Source: Catenuloplanes indicus
GTDB lineage: Bacteria; Actinomycetota; Actinomycetes; Mycobacteriales; Micromonosporaceae
NCBI RefSeq assembly: GCF_030813715.1
Contig: NZ_JAUSUZ010000001.1
Location: forward strand, 6,014,001 to 6,078,000
DNA length: 64,000 nt
Direction of reading: 5' to 3'
Under the pieces are notes generated by a model. It was not told the DNA's origin. It saw only the letters and a list, made by a program, of their open reading frames with translations, and made no database searches. A program made the translations under genes and the position numbers. Shown here in pieces: positions 42,099 through 53,077 of the stretch; the first letter of the stretch is position 1; each line of letters opens with the position of its first letter.

Positions 42099-43742
42099 AT
42101 GGCCGAGCTGACCATCTCCTCGGATGAGATCCGGGGTGCGCTCGAGCGCTACGTTTCGTCCTACACGCCCGAGGTCTCCCGCGAGGAGGTCGGCATCGTC
42201 AGCGATGCGGGCGACGGAATCGCACACGTCCAGGGTCTCCCCTCGACGATGGCGAACGAGCTGCTGGAGTTCGAGGACGGCACCCTGGGTGTCTCCCTGA
42301 ACCTGGAGGCCCGTGAGATCGGTGTCGTCGTCCTGGGCGGCTTCACCGGCATCGAGGAGGGCCAGCCGGTCAAGCGCACCGGCCGCGTGCTCTCCGTCCC
42401 GGTCGGTGACGCGTTCCTGGGCCGCGTCGTCAACGCGCTCGGCGAGCCGATCGACGACAAGGGCGACATCGAGGCCGAGGGCTTCCGCGAGCTGGAGCTC
42501 CAGGCGCCGAACGTGATGTCGCGGCAGCCCGTGAAGGAGCCGCTGCAGACCGGCATTAAGGCCATCGACGCGATGACCGCGATCGGCCGGGGCCAGCGGC
42601 AGCTGATCATCGGCGACCGCAAGACCGGCAAGACCACGGTCGCGCTGGACGCGATCCTGAACCAGCGGGACAACTGGCTCTCCGGCGACCCGAAGAAGCA
42701 GGTCCGCTGCATCTACGTCGCGGTCGGCCAGAAGGCCACCACGATCGCCACGGTCAAGGGCATCCTGGAGGAGAAGGGGGCGATGGAGTACACCACCATC
42801 GTCGCCGCCCCCGCGGACGCCCCGGCCGGCTTCAAGTACATCGCGCCGTACGCCGGTTCCTCGATCGGCCAGCACTGGATGTACAACGGCAAGCACGTTC
42901 TGATCGTCTTCGACGACCTGAGCAAGCAGGCCGAGGCGTACCGCGCCATCTCGCTGCTGCTGCGCCGCCCGCCGGGCCGCGAGGCGTACCCGGGTGACGT
43001 CTTCTACCTGCACTCCCGCCTGCTGGAGCGCTGCGCGAAGCTCTCCGACGAGCTGGGTGGCGGCTCGATGACTGGTCTGCCGATCATCGAGACCAAGGCG
43101 TCGGACATCTCGGCGTACATCCCGACCAACGTCATCTCGATCACCGACGGCCAGATCTTCCTCGAGGCCGACCTGTTCAACTCCGGTGTCCGCCCGGCCA
43201 TCAACGTGGGCACCTCGGTGTCCCGGGTCGGCGGCGCGGCGCAGGTCAAGGGCCTCAAGGGCGTGGCCGGCCGGCTGCGTCTCGACCTGGCGCAGTACCG
43301 CGAGCTGGAGGCGTTCTCCGCCTTCGCCTCCGACCTGGACAAGGCCTCCCGCGCTCAGCTCGAGCGTGGCGCCCGCCTGGTCGAGCTGCTCAAGCAGCCG
43401 CAGTACTCGCCGTACCCGGTCGAGGAGGAGACGATCTCCATCTGGGCCGGCACCACCGGCGAGCTGGACGACGTCCCGGTCGCGGACATCGGCCGCTTCG
43501 AGCGTGAGCTGCTGCAGTGGCTGCGCCAGCACCGGTCGGACGTCGTCACCGGCATCGCGACGACGAACAAGCTGTCCGACGAGGCGATCGAGTCGCTGAA
43601 GTCCGGCGTGGCCGAGTTCAAGCAGCTGTTTCAGAGCGGCGCCACCGCGAACCGGGTGAACGAGGCTCCGGCCGAGGCGCTCGGCGACGAGCACGTCTCC
43701 CGCGAGACGGTCACCCGGCACGTCGACTCGGACGAGAGCTAG
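42099..43742 (+). CDS. atpA: ATP synthase F1 subunit alpha
   Basis: This 547-residue F1 subunit has regulatory nucleotide sites. Walker A is GDRKTGKTT near residue 171; the arginine finger region is [20 protein letters not shown]. The ATG at 42099 ([13 protein letters not shown]) is chosen; GGCTGAGG lies just upstream, and the longer frame is not homologous. Intact and of normal length for actinobacteria. The stop is 2 nt before the atpG ATG. Confidence 0.97.
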   Translation: MAELTISSDEIRGALERYVSSYTPEVSREEVGIVSDAGDGIAHVQGLPSTMANELLEFEDGTLGVSLNLEAREIGVVVLGGFTGIEEGQPVKRTGRVLSVPVGDAFLGRVVNALGEPIDDKGDIEAEGFRELELQAPNVMSRQPVKEPLQTGIKAIDAMTAIGRGQRQLIIGDRKTGKTTVALDAILNQRDNWLSGDPKKQVRCIYVAVGQKATTIATVKGILEEKGAMEYTTIVAAPADAPAGFKYIAPYAGSSIGQHWMYNGKHVLIVFDDLSKQAEAYRAISLLLRRPPGREAYPGDVFYLHSRLLERCAKLSDELGGGSMTGLPIIETKASDISAYIPTNVISITDGQIFLEADLFNSGVRPAINVGTSVSRVGGAAQVKGLKGVAGRLRLDLAQYRELEAFSAFASDLDKASRAQLERGARLVELLKQPQYSPYPVEEETISIWAGTTGELDDVPVADIGRFERELLQWLRQHRSDVVTGIATTNKLSDEAIESLKSGVAEFKQLFQSGATANRVNEAPAEALGDEHVSRETVTRHVDSDES

Positions 43743-43744
43743 TC

Positions 43745-46119
<2,375 letters not shown>

Positions 46120-46132
46120 GTTTTCGTCAGGA

Positions 46133-46158
46133 GAAGGCCCCGCTCCGGCGGGGCCTTC
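46133..46158 (+). terminator. Terminator after atpD
   Basis: An 11-bp perfect stem (46133-46143 with 46148-46158) closes on TCCG and is followed by TTTGT, beginning 14 nt after the atpD stop. It would uncouple atpD from the LCP gene and atpC. Confidence 0.9.
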
Positions 46159-46173
46159 TTTGTCCGTCATATG

Positions 46174-46207
46174 ATTACATTTCGTAAATAATGGGTAACC
46201 TTCGGTA
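46174..46207 (+). promoter_or_regulatory. Putative leaderless promoter of the LCP gene
   Basis: This AT-rich stretch is unusual for the region. TAACCT (46196-46201) lies 6 nt before the ATG at 46208, the spacing of a -10 box for a leaderless transcript. ATTACA (46174-46179) is 16 nt upstream as a -35. No Shine-Dalgarno sequence is visible. TTCGTAA and TTCGGTAA form a direct repeat 20 nt apart. Confidence 0.45.
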
Positions 46208-47335
46208 ATGACGGCCGGGGCGACGACACAACCGAGGTGGGTGCGCTTCTGCGTCTTCCTCGGCGTGGTCCTGCTGGTCCTGAGCGGCCTCGTGATCATC
46301 GGGGTCAGCGTGCTCGAGGAGCGCTACCAGGGCCGGGTGGTGACCGCGGACCTGTTCGGCGACACCGGTGACTTCGCGCCGCTGGCCGCCTCCACACCCG
46401 GTGGGGTGCGCGTCCGCAGCAGCGAGAGCGCGCCGGACGTGGACCTGGACGGCCCGCTCGACCTGCTGCTGGTCGGCATCGACCCGCGGCCGAACGAGGC
46501 GCCGCGGCCGCCGCTGGCCGACGCGATCATGGTGTTGCACGTGGACGCGGCGCACGAGCACGCGTACCTGTTCTCCATGCCACGCGACCTGATCGTGGAC
46601 ATCCCGGCGTTCGCCAAGGCCGGCTACCGCGGCGGGACCGGAAAGATCAACGGCGCGATGGCGTACGGCAGCCGGGTTGCCGCGACCGGGGAACTGGACA
46701 CCGCGCAGGGCTTCCAGCTGCTGGCCCGCACCGTGGTCGACCGCACCGGCATCCCGCGCTTCGAGGCCGGCGCGATCCTCGACTTCAGCGGCTTCGAGGC
46801 GGTGGTGGACGCGCTCGGCGGCGTGGACATGTACGTCGACGAGCGCACGCTCTCCATCCACCGCGCCCCGAACGGCACGCTGCGGCCCGGCTGGGGGCCG
46901 CAGAAGACGTACGAGGTCGGCGAGCAGCACATGAGCGGCTGGGAGGCGCTGGACTTCGTCCGGCAGCGCAAGAGCCTGGCCGAGGGCGACTACGCGCGGC
47001 AGCGGCACCAGAAGCAGTTCCTCAAGGCCGTGCTGACCCAGGCGACCGGCTCCGGCCTGCTCACCGACCCGCTCCGGCTGGACCGGGTGCTGCGCGCGGC
47101 CGGGGAGTCGCTGACGTTCAGCGGCCGCGGTCACGACCTGCTCGACTACGTGGTCGCGCTGCGCCACCTGCGGCCGGACGATCTCACCATGGTCCAGCTG
47201 CCCGGCGCGGCGGTCGGGCGCGGCGCCGGTTACCGCGGCGAGCACCTGCTGCCGGTCGCGGACGAGTTCTTCGCGGCGGTCGCGGCCGACCGCGTCGGCG
47301 AGTACCTGTCGGAACACCCCGAACTGGTGTCGTGA
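46208..47335 (+). CDS. LytR-CpsA-Psr (LCP) family cell-wall glycopolymer transferase
   Basis: LCP enzymes attach wall polymers to peptidoglycan from lipid-linked precursors. The 375-residue protein has one N-terminal signal-anchor helix (FCVFLGVVLLVLSGLVIIGVS), then the LCP domain: DLLLVGIDPRP (metal Asp), ADAIMVLHVD, SMPRDLIVDIP (polyprenyl-phosphate Arg), INGAMAYGS, and FVRQRKSLAEGDYARQRHQK. It lies between atpD and atpC, an unusual position. The gene has its own AT-rich promoter and follows the atpD terminator. Which polymer it attaches is not readable. Confidence 0.92.
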   Translation: MTAGATTQPRWVRFCVFLGVVLLVLSGLVIIGVSVLEERYQGRVVTADLFGDTGDFAPLAASTPGGVRVRSSESAPDVDLDGPLDLLLVGIDPRPNEAPRPPLADAIMVLHVDAAHEHAYLFSMPRDLIVDIPAFAKAGYRGGTGKINGAMAYGSRVAATGELDTAQGFQLLARTVVDRTGIPRFEAGAILDFSGFEAVVDALGGVDMYVDERTLSIHRAPNGTLRPGWGPQKTYEVGEQHMSGWEALDFVRQRKSLAEGDYARQRHQKQFLKAVLTQATGSGLLTDPLRLDRVLRAAGESLTFSGRGHDLLDYVVALRHLRPDDLTMVQLPGAAVGRGAGYRGEHLLPVADEFFAAVAADRVGEYLSEHPELVS

Positions 47336-47464
47336 ACAGCGTGTAACGCGTGCCACCCGGGTTGGGTCGTTGCCGGGCGCCCGACTAGACTCGGGCAAAT
47401 CCCCGGCGGTCCGTCCCCTGGATCACCCGCATCCACCGGTCGGCCGGTTGACGAGGAGTCAGGC

Positions 47465-47755
47465 GTGGCTAAGCAGCTGCATGTCGAGGTCGTTGCCGTC
47501 GAGCAGAAGGTGTGGTCCGGCGAGGCCGAGATGGTCGTCGCCCGCACCACCGAGGGAGAGCTCGGGGTCCTGCCCGGCCACGCTCCGCTGCTCGGCCAGC
47601 TCAAGGAGCCGTCCCAGGTCCGGGTCAAGCTCGCCGGCGGCGAGCAGCTCACGTGGGACGTCACCGGTGGATTCCTCTCGATCTCCAAGGCCGGCGTGAC
47701 GGTCCTTGCCGAAGAGGCCTCCCGCGCTACGGCCCCCGCCGCCGCGGCTCACTGA
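47465..47755 (+). CDS. atpC: ATP synthase F1 subunit epsilon, short form
   Basis: The epsilon subunit is part of the rotor. The 96-residue product contains the N-terminal beta-sandwich domain (LHVEVVAVEQKVWSGEAEMV, LGVLPGHAPLLGQL, GGFLSISKAGVTVLAEEA) but ends soon after it in an Ala-rich tail. The usual C-terminal two-helix domain that can inhibit ATP hydrolysis is missing. E. coli epsilon has about 139 residues. The GTG start is preceded by GAGGAG. A 14-bp gap leads into DUF2550. It is separated from atpD by the LCP gene. Confidence 0.93.
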   Translation: MAKQLHVEVVAVEQKVWSGEAEMVVARTTEGELGVLPGHAPLLGQLKEPSQVRVKLAGGEQLTWDVTGGFLSISKAGVTVLAEEASRATAPAAAAH

Positions 47756-47768
47756 CCGGGCGGCACCG

Positions 47769-48212
47769 ATGCTGATCGTGGAGTGGATCGGAATCGGTGT
47801 TCTCCTCCTGCTGCTGGCGGTCGCCGCGCTGGTGCTGCGCCGTGCCCTGTTCATCCGGGCCGGCGGCACCATCCGGCTGAGCGTGCGCACCTCGGTCAGC
47901 GTGCCGGAGCGCGGCTGGTCCAACGGGCTCGGCCGGTTCGTCGGCGACGACCTGCGGTGGTACCGGATCTTCAGCTTCGCGCTGCGGCCGAAGCGCACGC
48001 TCTCGCGTACCGGCCTGGTGATCGTGTCCCGCCGGTCGCCCGCCGGCCAGGAGGCCTACTCCCTGCCGGCGGATTGGGTGATTTTGCGCTGCTCCGGGCC
48101 CGGCCGGGAGACCGTGGAGATCGCCATGGCGGAGACCACGGTCACCGGCTTCCTGTCCTGGCTGGAGTCCGCGCCGCCCGGCGAGGTCTCCACCCGGCTA
48201 GCCGCGATGTGA
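47769..48212 (+). CDS. DUF2550 membrane protein
   Basis: This 147-residue protein has one N-terminal helix (VEWIGIGVLLLLLAVAALVL) and a soluble beta-rich region (RGWSNGLGRFVGDDLRWYRIF, RTGLVIVSRRSP). It matches the actinobacterial DUF2550 family (Rv1312 type), which is regularly found right after atpC. Function is unknown; the location suggests a link to the ATP synthase or envelope. It overlaps the convergent adenosyltransferase by 15 nt. Confidence 0.85.
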   Translation: MLIVEWIGIGVLLLLLAVAALVLRRALFIRAGGTIRLSVRTSVSVPERGWSNGLGRFVGDDLRWYRIFSFALRPKRTLSRTGLVIVSRRSPAGQEAYSLPADWVILRCSGPGRETVEIAMAETTVTGFLSWLESAPPGEVSTRLAAM

Positions 48213-48776
48213 CCCGCCCGGCTTCCAGAGCACGTCACCGTCCGGGTTCGCCACCCGGGACAGGATGAACAGCAGGTCGGACAGCCGGTTCAGGTACTTC
48301 GCCGGCAGCGTGCCGGTGCGCTCGCCGTCCACCTCGATCAGCGCCCAGGCCGATCGTTCCGCGCGCCGCGCGACCGTGCGCGCCACGTGCAGCAGCGCGG
48401 CGCCGGGCGTGCCGCCGGGCAGCACGAACGAGCTGAGCGGCTCCCGGCGCTCGTTGAACTCGTCGCACCAGCGCTCCAGGCGCGTCACGTACGCCTCGGT
48501 GACCCGCAGCGGCTCCCACGCCGGGTTCTCCGCGACCGGGTTGCCGAGGTCGGCGCCGACATCGAACAGATCGTTCTGGATCTGCCCGAGCACCGCCCGG
48601 ATCTCCTCGGTCAGCTCACCCATCGCGACCGCCACGCCGATCGCCGCGTTCGTCTCGTCCACGTCCGCGTAGGCGGCGATCCGCGGCGACGTCTTCGGCA
48701 CCAGCTCGTTGTCGACCAGCCGGGTGCTGCCCCCGTCACCGGCCTTGGTGTAGATGCGCGTCAGATGAACAGCCAT
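48198..48776 (-). CDS. Cob(I)alamin adenosyltransferase (PduO type)
   Basis: This enzyme makes adenosylcobalamin from ATP and cob(I)alamin. The 192-residue PduO-type protein starts MAVHLTRIYTKAGDGGSTRL (nucleotide loop). It contains AYADVDETNAAIG and a C-terminal RTVARRAERSAW-LNRLSDLLFILSR helix pair with the conserved Arg and Asp. The ATG at 48776 is chosen over 48788 because the conserved start is there. No cobalamin riboswitch was seen upstream. Position in the atp-murA stretch is conserved in actinobacteria. Confidence 0.94.
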   Translation of the reverse strand: MAVHLTRIYTKAGDGGSTRLVDNELVPKTSPRIAAYADVDETNAAIGVAVAMGELTEEIRAVLGQIQNDLFDVGADLGNPVAENPAWEPLRVTEAYVTRLERWCDEFNERREPLSSFVLPGGTPGAALLHVARTVARRAERSAWALIEVDGERTGTLPAKYLNRLSDLLFILSRVANPDGDVLWKPGGSHRG

Positions 48777-49215
48777 GCCGCCCACCATAGGCCGTGCACC
48801 GCGCAGGCGGTTCTCTGCCCGCTTCCGGTGTGCCCACCCTCCCGGTGCGTGACGTTTCCTCGCGGCGGGCCTCGGTCGTGTCCGGGCCGGCGCCCTGCCG
48901 GAGGCCGGTGCGCCCGCGGTGCCGTCCGGCCGGTATCTGCCCGGCCCGTATCAGCCGGTGACGTGTGCGGCCCGGCTGACCGGGCACTCCGTGACCGAAA
49001 TATCGCTATAGCGCAGTCGGGTGTGATGAGCGGGCGCCGCCGGCGTGCGTCGTCGACAGCGACCGTTGTGTGGTCATGGACGTGGTGTCGTCTCGTGTGC
49101 CGGGCGGCGGCGGTCCGCGCGGGTGCGTGCTCGGCACGCTGAACGGACGCGGTGGCACCGGGTACCGGTCAGGCGGGAGGCCGCCGGAGAACCACGGCGG
49201 CCATACGATGGGGCC
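48777..49215. other. Intergenic region between adenosyltransferase and murA
   Basis: About 440 nt without a convincing gene. It should hold the divergent promoters of the adenosyltransferase and murA. A CGAAATATCGCTATAGC segment near 48997-49013 is unusually AT-rich and recalls similar words in the other gene-poor stretches. GC-rich imperfect repeats of GGCCGG type occur around 48880-48970. Confidence 0.45.
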
Positions 49216-50511
49216 GTGGATCAGATCGCGGTGAACGGTGGGGCCCGGCTCGCGGGTGAGGTGCGGGTGGCCGGAGCGAAGAACTCGGCGTTGAAGCTGA
49301 TGGCGGCCGCGCTGCTGGCGCCGGGGCGGTCGGTGATCACCAACGTCCCACGGATCACCGATATCGCGATCATGGCGGAGGTCCTGGTCCGGTTGGGCTG
49401 CACCGTGGACTTCATCGACCCGGACGGCAGCTCACCGGTGCGCGAGGTGGTCATCGACGTGCCGGAGAAGCTGGGCACCGAGGCCGACTACGACCTGGTC
49501 CGGCGTCTGCGCGCGTCGATCGCGGTGCTCGGGCCGCTGCTGGCGCGCTGTGGGTACGTCCGGGTGGCGCACCCCGGCGGTGACGCGATCGGCTCGCGCG
49601 GCCTGGACATGCACGTGGCCGGCCTGGCCCGGATGGGCGCGGACATCACCGGCGAGCACGGCTTCGTGATCGCGTCCGCGGCCGGTGGGCTGCGCGGCGC
49701 CACCATATGGCTGGACTTCCCCAGCGTCGGCGCCACCGAGAACCTGCTGATGGCCGCGGTGCTGGCCAAGGGCGTGACCGAGATCGACAACGCGGCGCGC
49801 GAGCCGGAGATCGTGGACATCTGCGCGATGCTGACCGCGATGGGCGCGCGGATCGAGGGTGCCGGCACGTCCACGCTGCGGATCGAGGGTGTCGCGGAAC
49901 TGCGGCCGGTGGTGCACGCCGCGATCGGCGACCGGATCGTGGCCGGGACCTGGGCGTACGGTGCCGCGATGACGCGCGGGGACGTGACCGTGCGTGGTAT
50001 CGACCCGGGCTTCCTGGAGATCGCGCTGGACAAACTGGTCACCGCCGGATGCGCGGTGGAGAAGAGCCAGGACTCGTTCCGGGTACGGATGGACGTCCGG
50101 CCCACGTCGGTCGACATCGTCACGCTGCCGTACCCGGGGTTCGCCACCGACCTGCTGCCGATGGCGATCGGGCTGGCCGCGGTCAGCGACGGCGCGTCGC
50201 TGATCACGGAGAACATCTTCGACGGCCGGTTCATGTTCGTGAACGAGATGGCGCGGCTCGGCGCCGAGATCAAGACGGACGGGCACCACGCGGTGGTCCG
50301 CGGGCGGGAGCGGCTGTCCGGCGCGCCGGTCCGGGCCACCGACATCCGCGCCGGCGCCGGGCTGGTGATCGCGGGCCTGTGCGCGGACGGCGTGACCGAG
50401 GTCGGCCACGTGCACCACATCGACCGCGGCTACCCGAACTTCGTGGCGGACCTGCGGGCGCTCGGCGTGGCGGTGCACCGGTCCGAGGCGCCGGACGAGC
50501 TGGCCTACTGA
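49216..50511 (+). CDS. murA: UDP-N-acetylglucosamine 1-carboxyvinyltransferase, Asp-type
   Basis: MurA starts peptidoglycan precursor synthesis by adding enolpyruvate to UDP-GlcNAc. The 431-residue protein opens [25 protein letters not shown] and contains [35 protein letters not shown]. The catalytic loop Cys of E. coli MurA is replaced by Asp (Asp123 here), as in M. tuberculosis. This keeps activity and gives intrinsic fosfomycin resistance. The GTG at 49216 is chosen because homology begins there. It ends 1 nt before the convergent 118-residue gene. Confidence 0.95.
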   Translation: MDQIAVNGGARLAGEVRVAGAKNSALKLMAAALLAPGRSVITNVPRITDIAIMAEVLVRLGCTVDFIDPDGSSPVREVVIDVPEKLGTEADYDLVRRLRASIAVLGPLLARCGYVRVAHPGGDAIGSRGLDMHVAGLARMGADITGEHGFVIASAAGGLRGATIWLDFPSVGATENLLMAAVLAKGVTEIDNAAREPEIVDICAMLTAMGARIEGAGTSTLRIEGVAELRPVVHAAIGDRIVAGTWAYGAAMTRGDVTVRGIDPGFLEIALDKLVTAGCAVEKSQDSFRVRMDVRPTSVDIVTLPYPGFATDLLPMAIGLAAVSDGASLITENIFDGRFMFVNEMARLGAEIKTDGHHAVVRGRERLSGAPVRATDIRAGAGLVIAGLCADGVTEVGHVHHIDRGYPNFVADLRALGVAVHRSEAPDELAY

Positions 50512-50512
50512 G

Positions 50513-50869
50513 CTACTGCGCGGTCAGCCTGCGGGCCCGGGACAGTTCCTCCGGGAACACCAGGATCAGCCGGCGGCCGTCCGGCGCGGACGCGACCGTG
50601 GCGCGGATCCCCGCGTTCTGCAGCAGCCGCCGGAACTCCTCGGCCGTGCCGCCGTCGTCCGCGGTCACGACGGGGGTGAGCAGGCCGAAGTCCTGGTCGC
50701 CGAGCAGGCCTAGGCCCTCGTCCAGCTCGCGGTCGAGCGCGTGCAGCACGGTGTCGCGCCGCGCGTCGGTGTCCCGGCGGAGCGCCCAGCGCAGCACGCC
50801 GCCGAGCAGCAGGCAGAGCGCGAACGCGATGAGGGGCCCGGCCAGGTACCAGCCGGTGCTATCGGGCAT
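50513..50869 (-). CDS. Small membrane protein, function unknown
   Basis: This 118-residue protein starts MPDSTGWYLAGPLIAFALCLLLGGVL, one helix, followed by a soluble part with charged helices (LHALDRELDEGLGLLGDQ) and an alpha/beta segment (EEFRRLLQNAGIRATVASAPDG, ILVFPEELSRAR). The end resembles a DUF2007/ferredoxin-like fold in outline, but this is tentative. Convergent with murA. Confidence 0.65.
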   Translation of the reverse strand: MPDSTGWYLAGPLIAFALCLLLGGVLRWALRRDTDARRDTVLHALDRELDEGLGLLGDQDFGLLTPVVTADDGGTAEEFRRLLQNAGIRATVASAPDGRRLILVFPEELSRARRLTAQ

Positions 50870-50967
50870 GCGCCCATCTTGCCCCGGAAGATCCGCGGCG
50901 CACCGGAGGTTTTCCAAAGTCCTTCTCACGTAAGGTTTTCCTTAGTGATCGTTCAAGGGAGGGCATC

Positions 50968-51819
50968 GTGACGGGACGGCTCGCGGTGGTAGGCGCCGGG
51001 CTGATGGGATCGGGTATCGCGCAGGAGGCCGCACGCGCCGGGTGGCAGGTGACGCTGCGCGATCTGGACACACCGGCCGTGGAGCGCGGGCTGTCTGCGA
51101 TCCGCGCCTCGCTCGACCGGTTCGTCGCCAAGGAACGGATCACCGCCGCGGACGCCGAGGACGCGCTCGCCCGGATCACCACGACCACGGACCTCGCCGA
51201 GGCGGCCGCGGACGCGGACGTGGTGGTCGAGGCCGTCTTCGAGCGACTGGACGTCAAGGAGGACGTGTTCCGTACCCTCGACCAGGTCTGCAAGCCCTCC
51301 GCGGTGCTGGGCACGAACACCAGCGCGATCCCGGTCACCCGGATCGCGGCCGTCACGTCGCGCCCGGAGTCGGTGATCGGCACGCACTTCTTCTCCCCGG
51401 TGCCGATGATGCCGCTGTGCGAGCTGGTCCGCGGCCACCGCACCTCGGACGCGACGCTGGCCACCGCGCGCGCGTTCGCCGAGGCGCTGGGCAAGACCTG
51501 CATCGTGGTGGAGCGGGACATCGCCGGCTTCGTCACCACCCGGCTGATCACCGCGCTGGTCGTTGAGGCGGTCAAGCTGGTCGAGGCCGGCGTGGTCTCC
51601 GCGGCGGACCTGGACACGGCGTGCCGGCTCGGCTTCGGCCACGCGATGGGCCCGCTCGCCACCGCGGACCTGACCGGCGTGGACGTGCTGCTGCACGCGG
51701 CCCGCAACATCCACACCGACTCCGGCGACGCGAAGTTCTTCCCGCCGGAGCTGATGCAGCGAATGGTGGTCGCGGGCGAGCTGGGCCGGAAGAGCGGCAA
51801 GGGCTTCTACGACTACTGA
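50968..51819 (+). CDS. 3-hydroxybutyryl-CoA dehydrogenase
   Basis: This enzyme oxidises or reduces (S)-3-hydroxybutyryl-CoA with NAD(P). The 283-residue protein has the Rossmann motif VVGAGLMGSGIAQEAARAG, the catalytic segment GTHFFSPVPMMPLCELV (His and Pro loop), and the C-terminal domain FGHAMGPLATADLTGVDV. It closes with GKGFYDY, the canonical end. The GTG at 50968 has an AAGGGAGGG site. Role is in butyrate/PHB or beta-oxidation metabolism; neighbours give no clear pathway. Confidence 0.94.
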   Translation: MTGRLAVVGAGLMGSGIAQEAARAGWQVTLRDLDTPAVERGLSAIRASLDRFVAKERITAADAEDALARITTTTDLAEAAADADVVVEAVFERLDVKEDVFRTLDQVCKPSAVLGTNTSAIPVTRIAAVTSRPESVIGTHFFSPVPMMPLCELVRGHRTSDATLATARAFAEALGKTCIVVERDIAGFVTTRLITALVVEAVKLVEAGVVSAADLDTACRLGFGHAMGPLATADLTGVDVLLHAARNIHTDSGDAKFFPPELMQRMVVAGELGRKSGKGFYDY

Positions 51820-52385
51820 CGCGGCTCCAGGTGGACCCGCTCACCCTGCGCGCCGAACATGGTGAGCAGCTCCGCGGGCTGGTCACCGGCGCTGCCGATC
51901 CAGTGCGGCACCCGGGTGTCGAACTCCGCGGCCTCGCCGGCGCCGAGCACGAACTCCCGCTCGCCGAGCACGAACCGGACGCTGCCGTTGAGCACGTAGA
52001 ACCACTCGTACCCGTCGTGGGTCTGCGGTTGCGTGGTGGACTCCCGGCCGGCGGGCGGGTAGACGACCTTGTACGCCTGCACGCCGCCGGGCCGCCTGGT
52101 GAGCGGCACGATGGTCAGCCCGAACCGCCGGACCGGCCGCAGATGGATGCGCGGGTCACCGGTCGGCGGCGCGTTCACCAGATCATCCAGCGGTACGCCG
52201 TGCGCGCGGGCCAGCGGCAGCAGCTGCTCCAGCGTCGGCCGCAGCTTCCCGTTCTCCAGCCGGGACAGCGTGCTCGCGGTCAGCCCGGTCTCGGCGGCCA
52301 GCTCGGCCAGTGTGCCGCCGTGCGCGCGGCGCAGCGCCCGCAGCCTGGGGCCGACACCGGCCAGCACGTCCTCGGTGATGTCCAT
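51813..52385 (-). CDS. XRE-family regulator with C-terminal cupin domain
   Basis: This 190-residue protein has an HTH of Xre type (LAELAAETGLTASTLSRLENGK) followed by a cupin beta-barrel (THDGYEWFYVLNGSVRFVLGEREFVLGAGEAAEFDTRVPHWIGSA). Such regulators often sense small molecules or metals via the cupin. Its 3' end overlaps the dehydrogenase by 7 nt. It is divergent from a methyltransferase gene, a common pairing that suggests it controls that gene. Confidence 0.9.
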   Translation of the reverse strand: MDITEDVLAGVGPRLRALRRAHGGTLAELAAETGLTASTLSRLENGKLRPTLEQLLPLARAHGVPLDDLVNAPPTGDPRIHLRPVRRFGLTIVPLTRRPGGVQAYKVVYPPAGRESTTQPQTHDGYEWFYVLNGSVRFVLGEREFVLGAGEAAEFDTRVPHWIGSAGDQPAELLTMFGAQGERVHLEPRQ

Positions 52386-52450
52386 GCCGCCATGATGCGG
52401 ATCCGCAATTTTTCTTGCAAGGCGGGAAAGCGCGCGGTGATGCTGGCGGC

Positions 52451-53077
52451 ATGGACACCACCACTGACGCCGCGGCTTTCTGGGAGAGGCACTACCGCGG
52501 GCGGGCGGCCGGCGGGCGGGTCAACCCGCTGCTCGCCGAGATCGCCGTCCCGCTGCGGCCGGGCACCGCGCTCGACCTCGGGTGCGGCACCGGCGGCGAC
52601 ACGATCTGGCTGGCCCGGCACGGCTGGCGGGTCACCGCGGTCGACATCGCGCACACCGCCGTCGACCGGCTGCGCGCGCACGCGGCCGCGCTGGACCTGA
52701 CCGGCCGGATCACCGCGGAACGGCACGACCTCGCGGCCGGCTTTCCCGGCGGCACGTTCGACCTGATCTCGGCGCAGTACTTCCACACGCAGTTCCCGCT
52801 GGACCGGGCGCGGGTGCTGCGGACCGCGGCGTCCGCGCTGCGTCCCGGCGGCCTGCTGCTGATCGTCGATCACGGCTCCACCGCGCCGTGGTCCTGGAAC
52901 CAGGACCCGGACACGCACTTCCCCACGCCGGCCGAGGTGGCGGCATCACTCGACCTGGACCCGGCGGGGTGGTCCGTCCTCCGCGCCGACATGCCGCGCC
53001 GCCCGGCCACCGGCCCCGGTGGCCGGACCGCCACCGTCACCGACAACGTCCTGCTGATCCAGCGGGCCGCCGGATGA
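52451..53077 (+). CDS. Class I SAM-dependent methyltransferase
   Basis: This 208-residue protein has the SAM-binding motif LDLGCGTGGDTIWLARHG and VTAVDIAHTAVDRL, then ISAQYFHTQFPLDRARVL. Substrate is unknown; similar proteins are often annotated tellurite-resistance or thiopurine methyltransferases. The ATG at 52451 has no strong ribosome-binding site, and the longer frame overlaps the control region. It is coupled to the DinB gene by a 4-nt overlap. Confidence 0.9.
   Translation: MDTTTDAAAFWERHYRGRAAGGRVNPLLAEIAVPLRPGTALDLGCGTGGDTIWLARHGWRVTAVDIAHTAVDRLRAHAAALDLTGRITAERHDLAAGFPGGTFDLISAQYFHTQFPLDRARVLRTAASALRPGGLLLIVDHGSTAPWSWNQDPDTHFPTPAEVAASLDLDPAGWSVLRADMPRRPATGPGGRTATVTDNVLLIQRAAG

Noticed and set aside
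48777-49215. Possible cobalamin riboswitch before the adenosyltransferase
   Set aside because: No B12-box-like core was found on the relevant strand.
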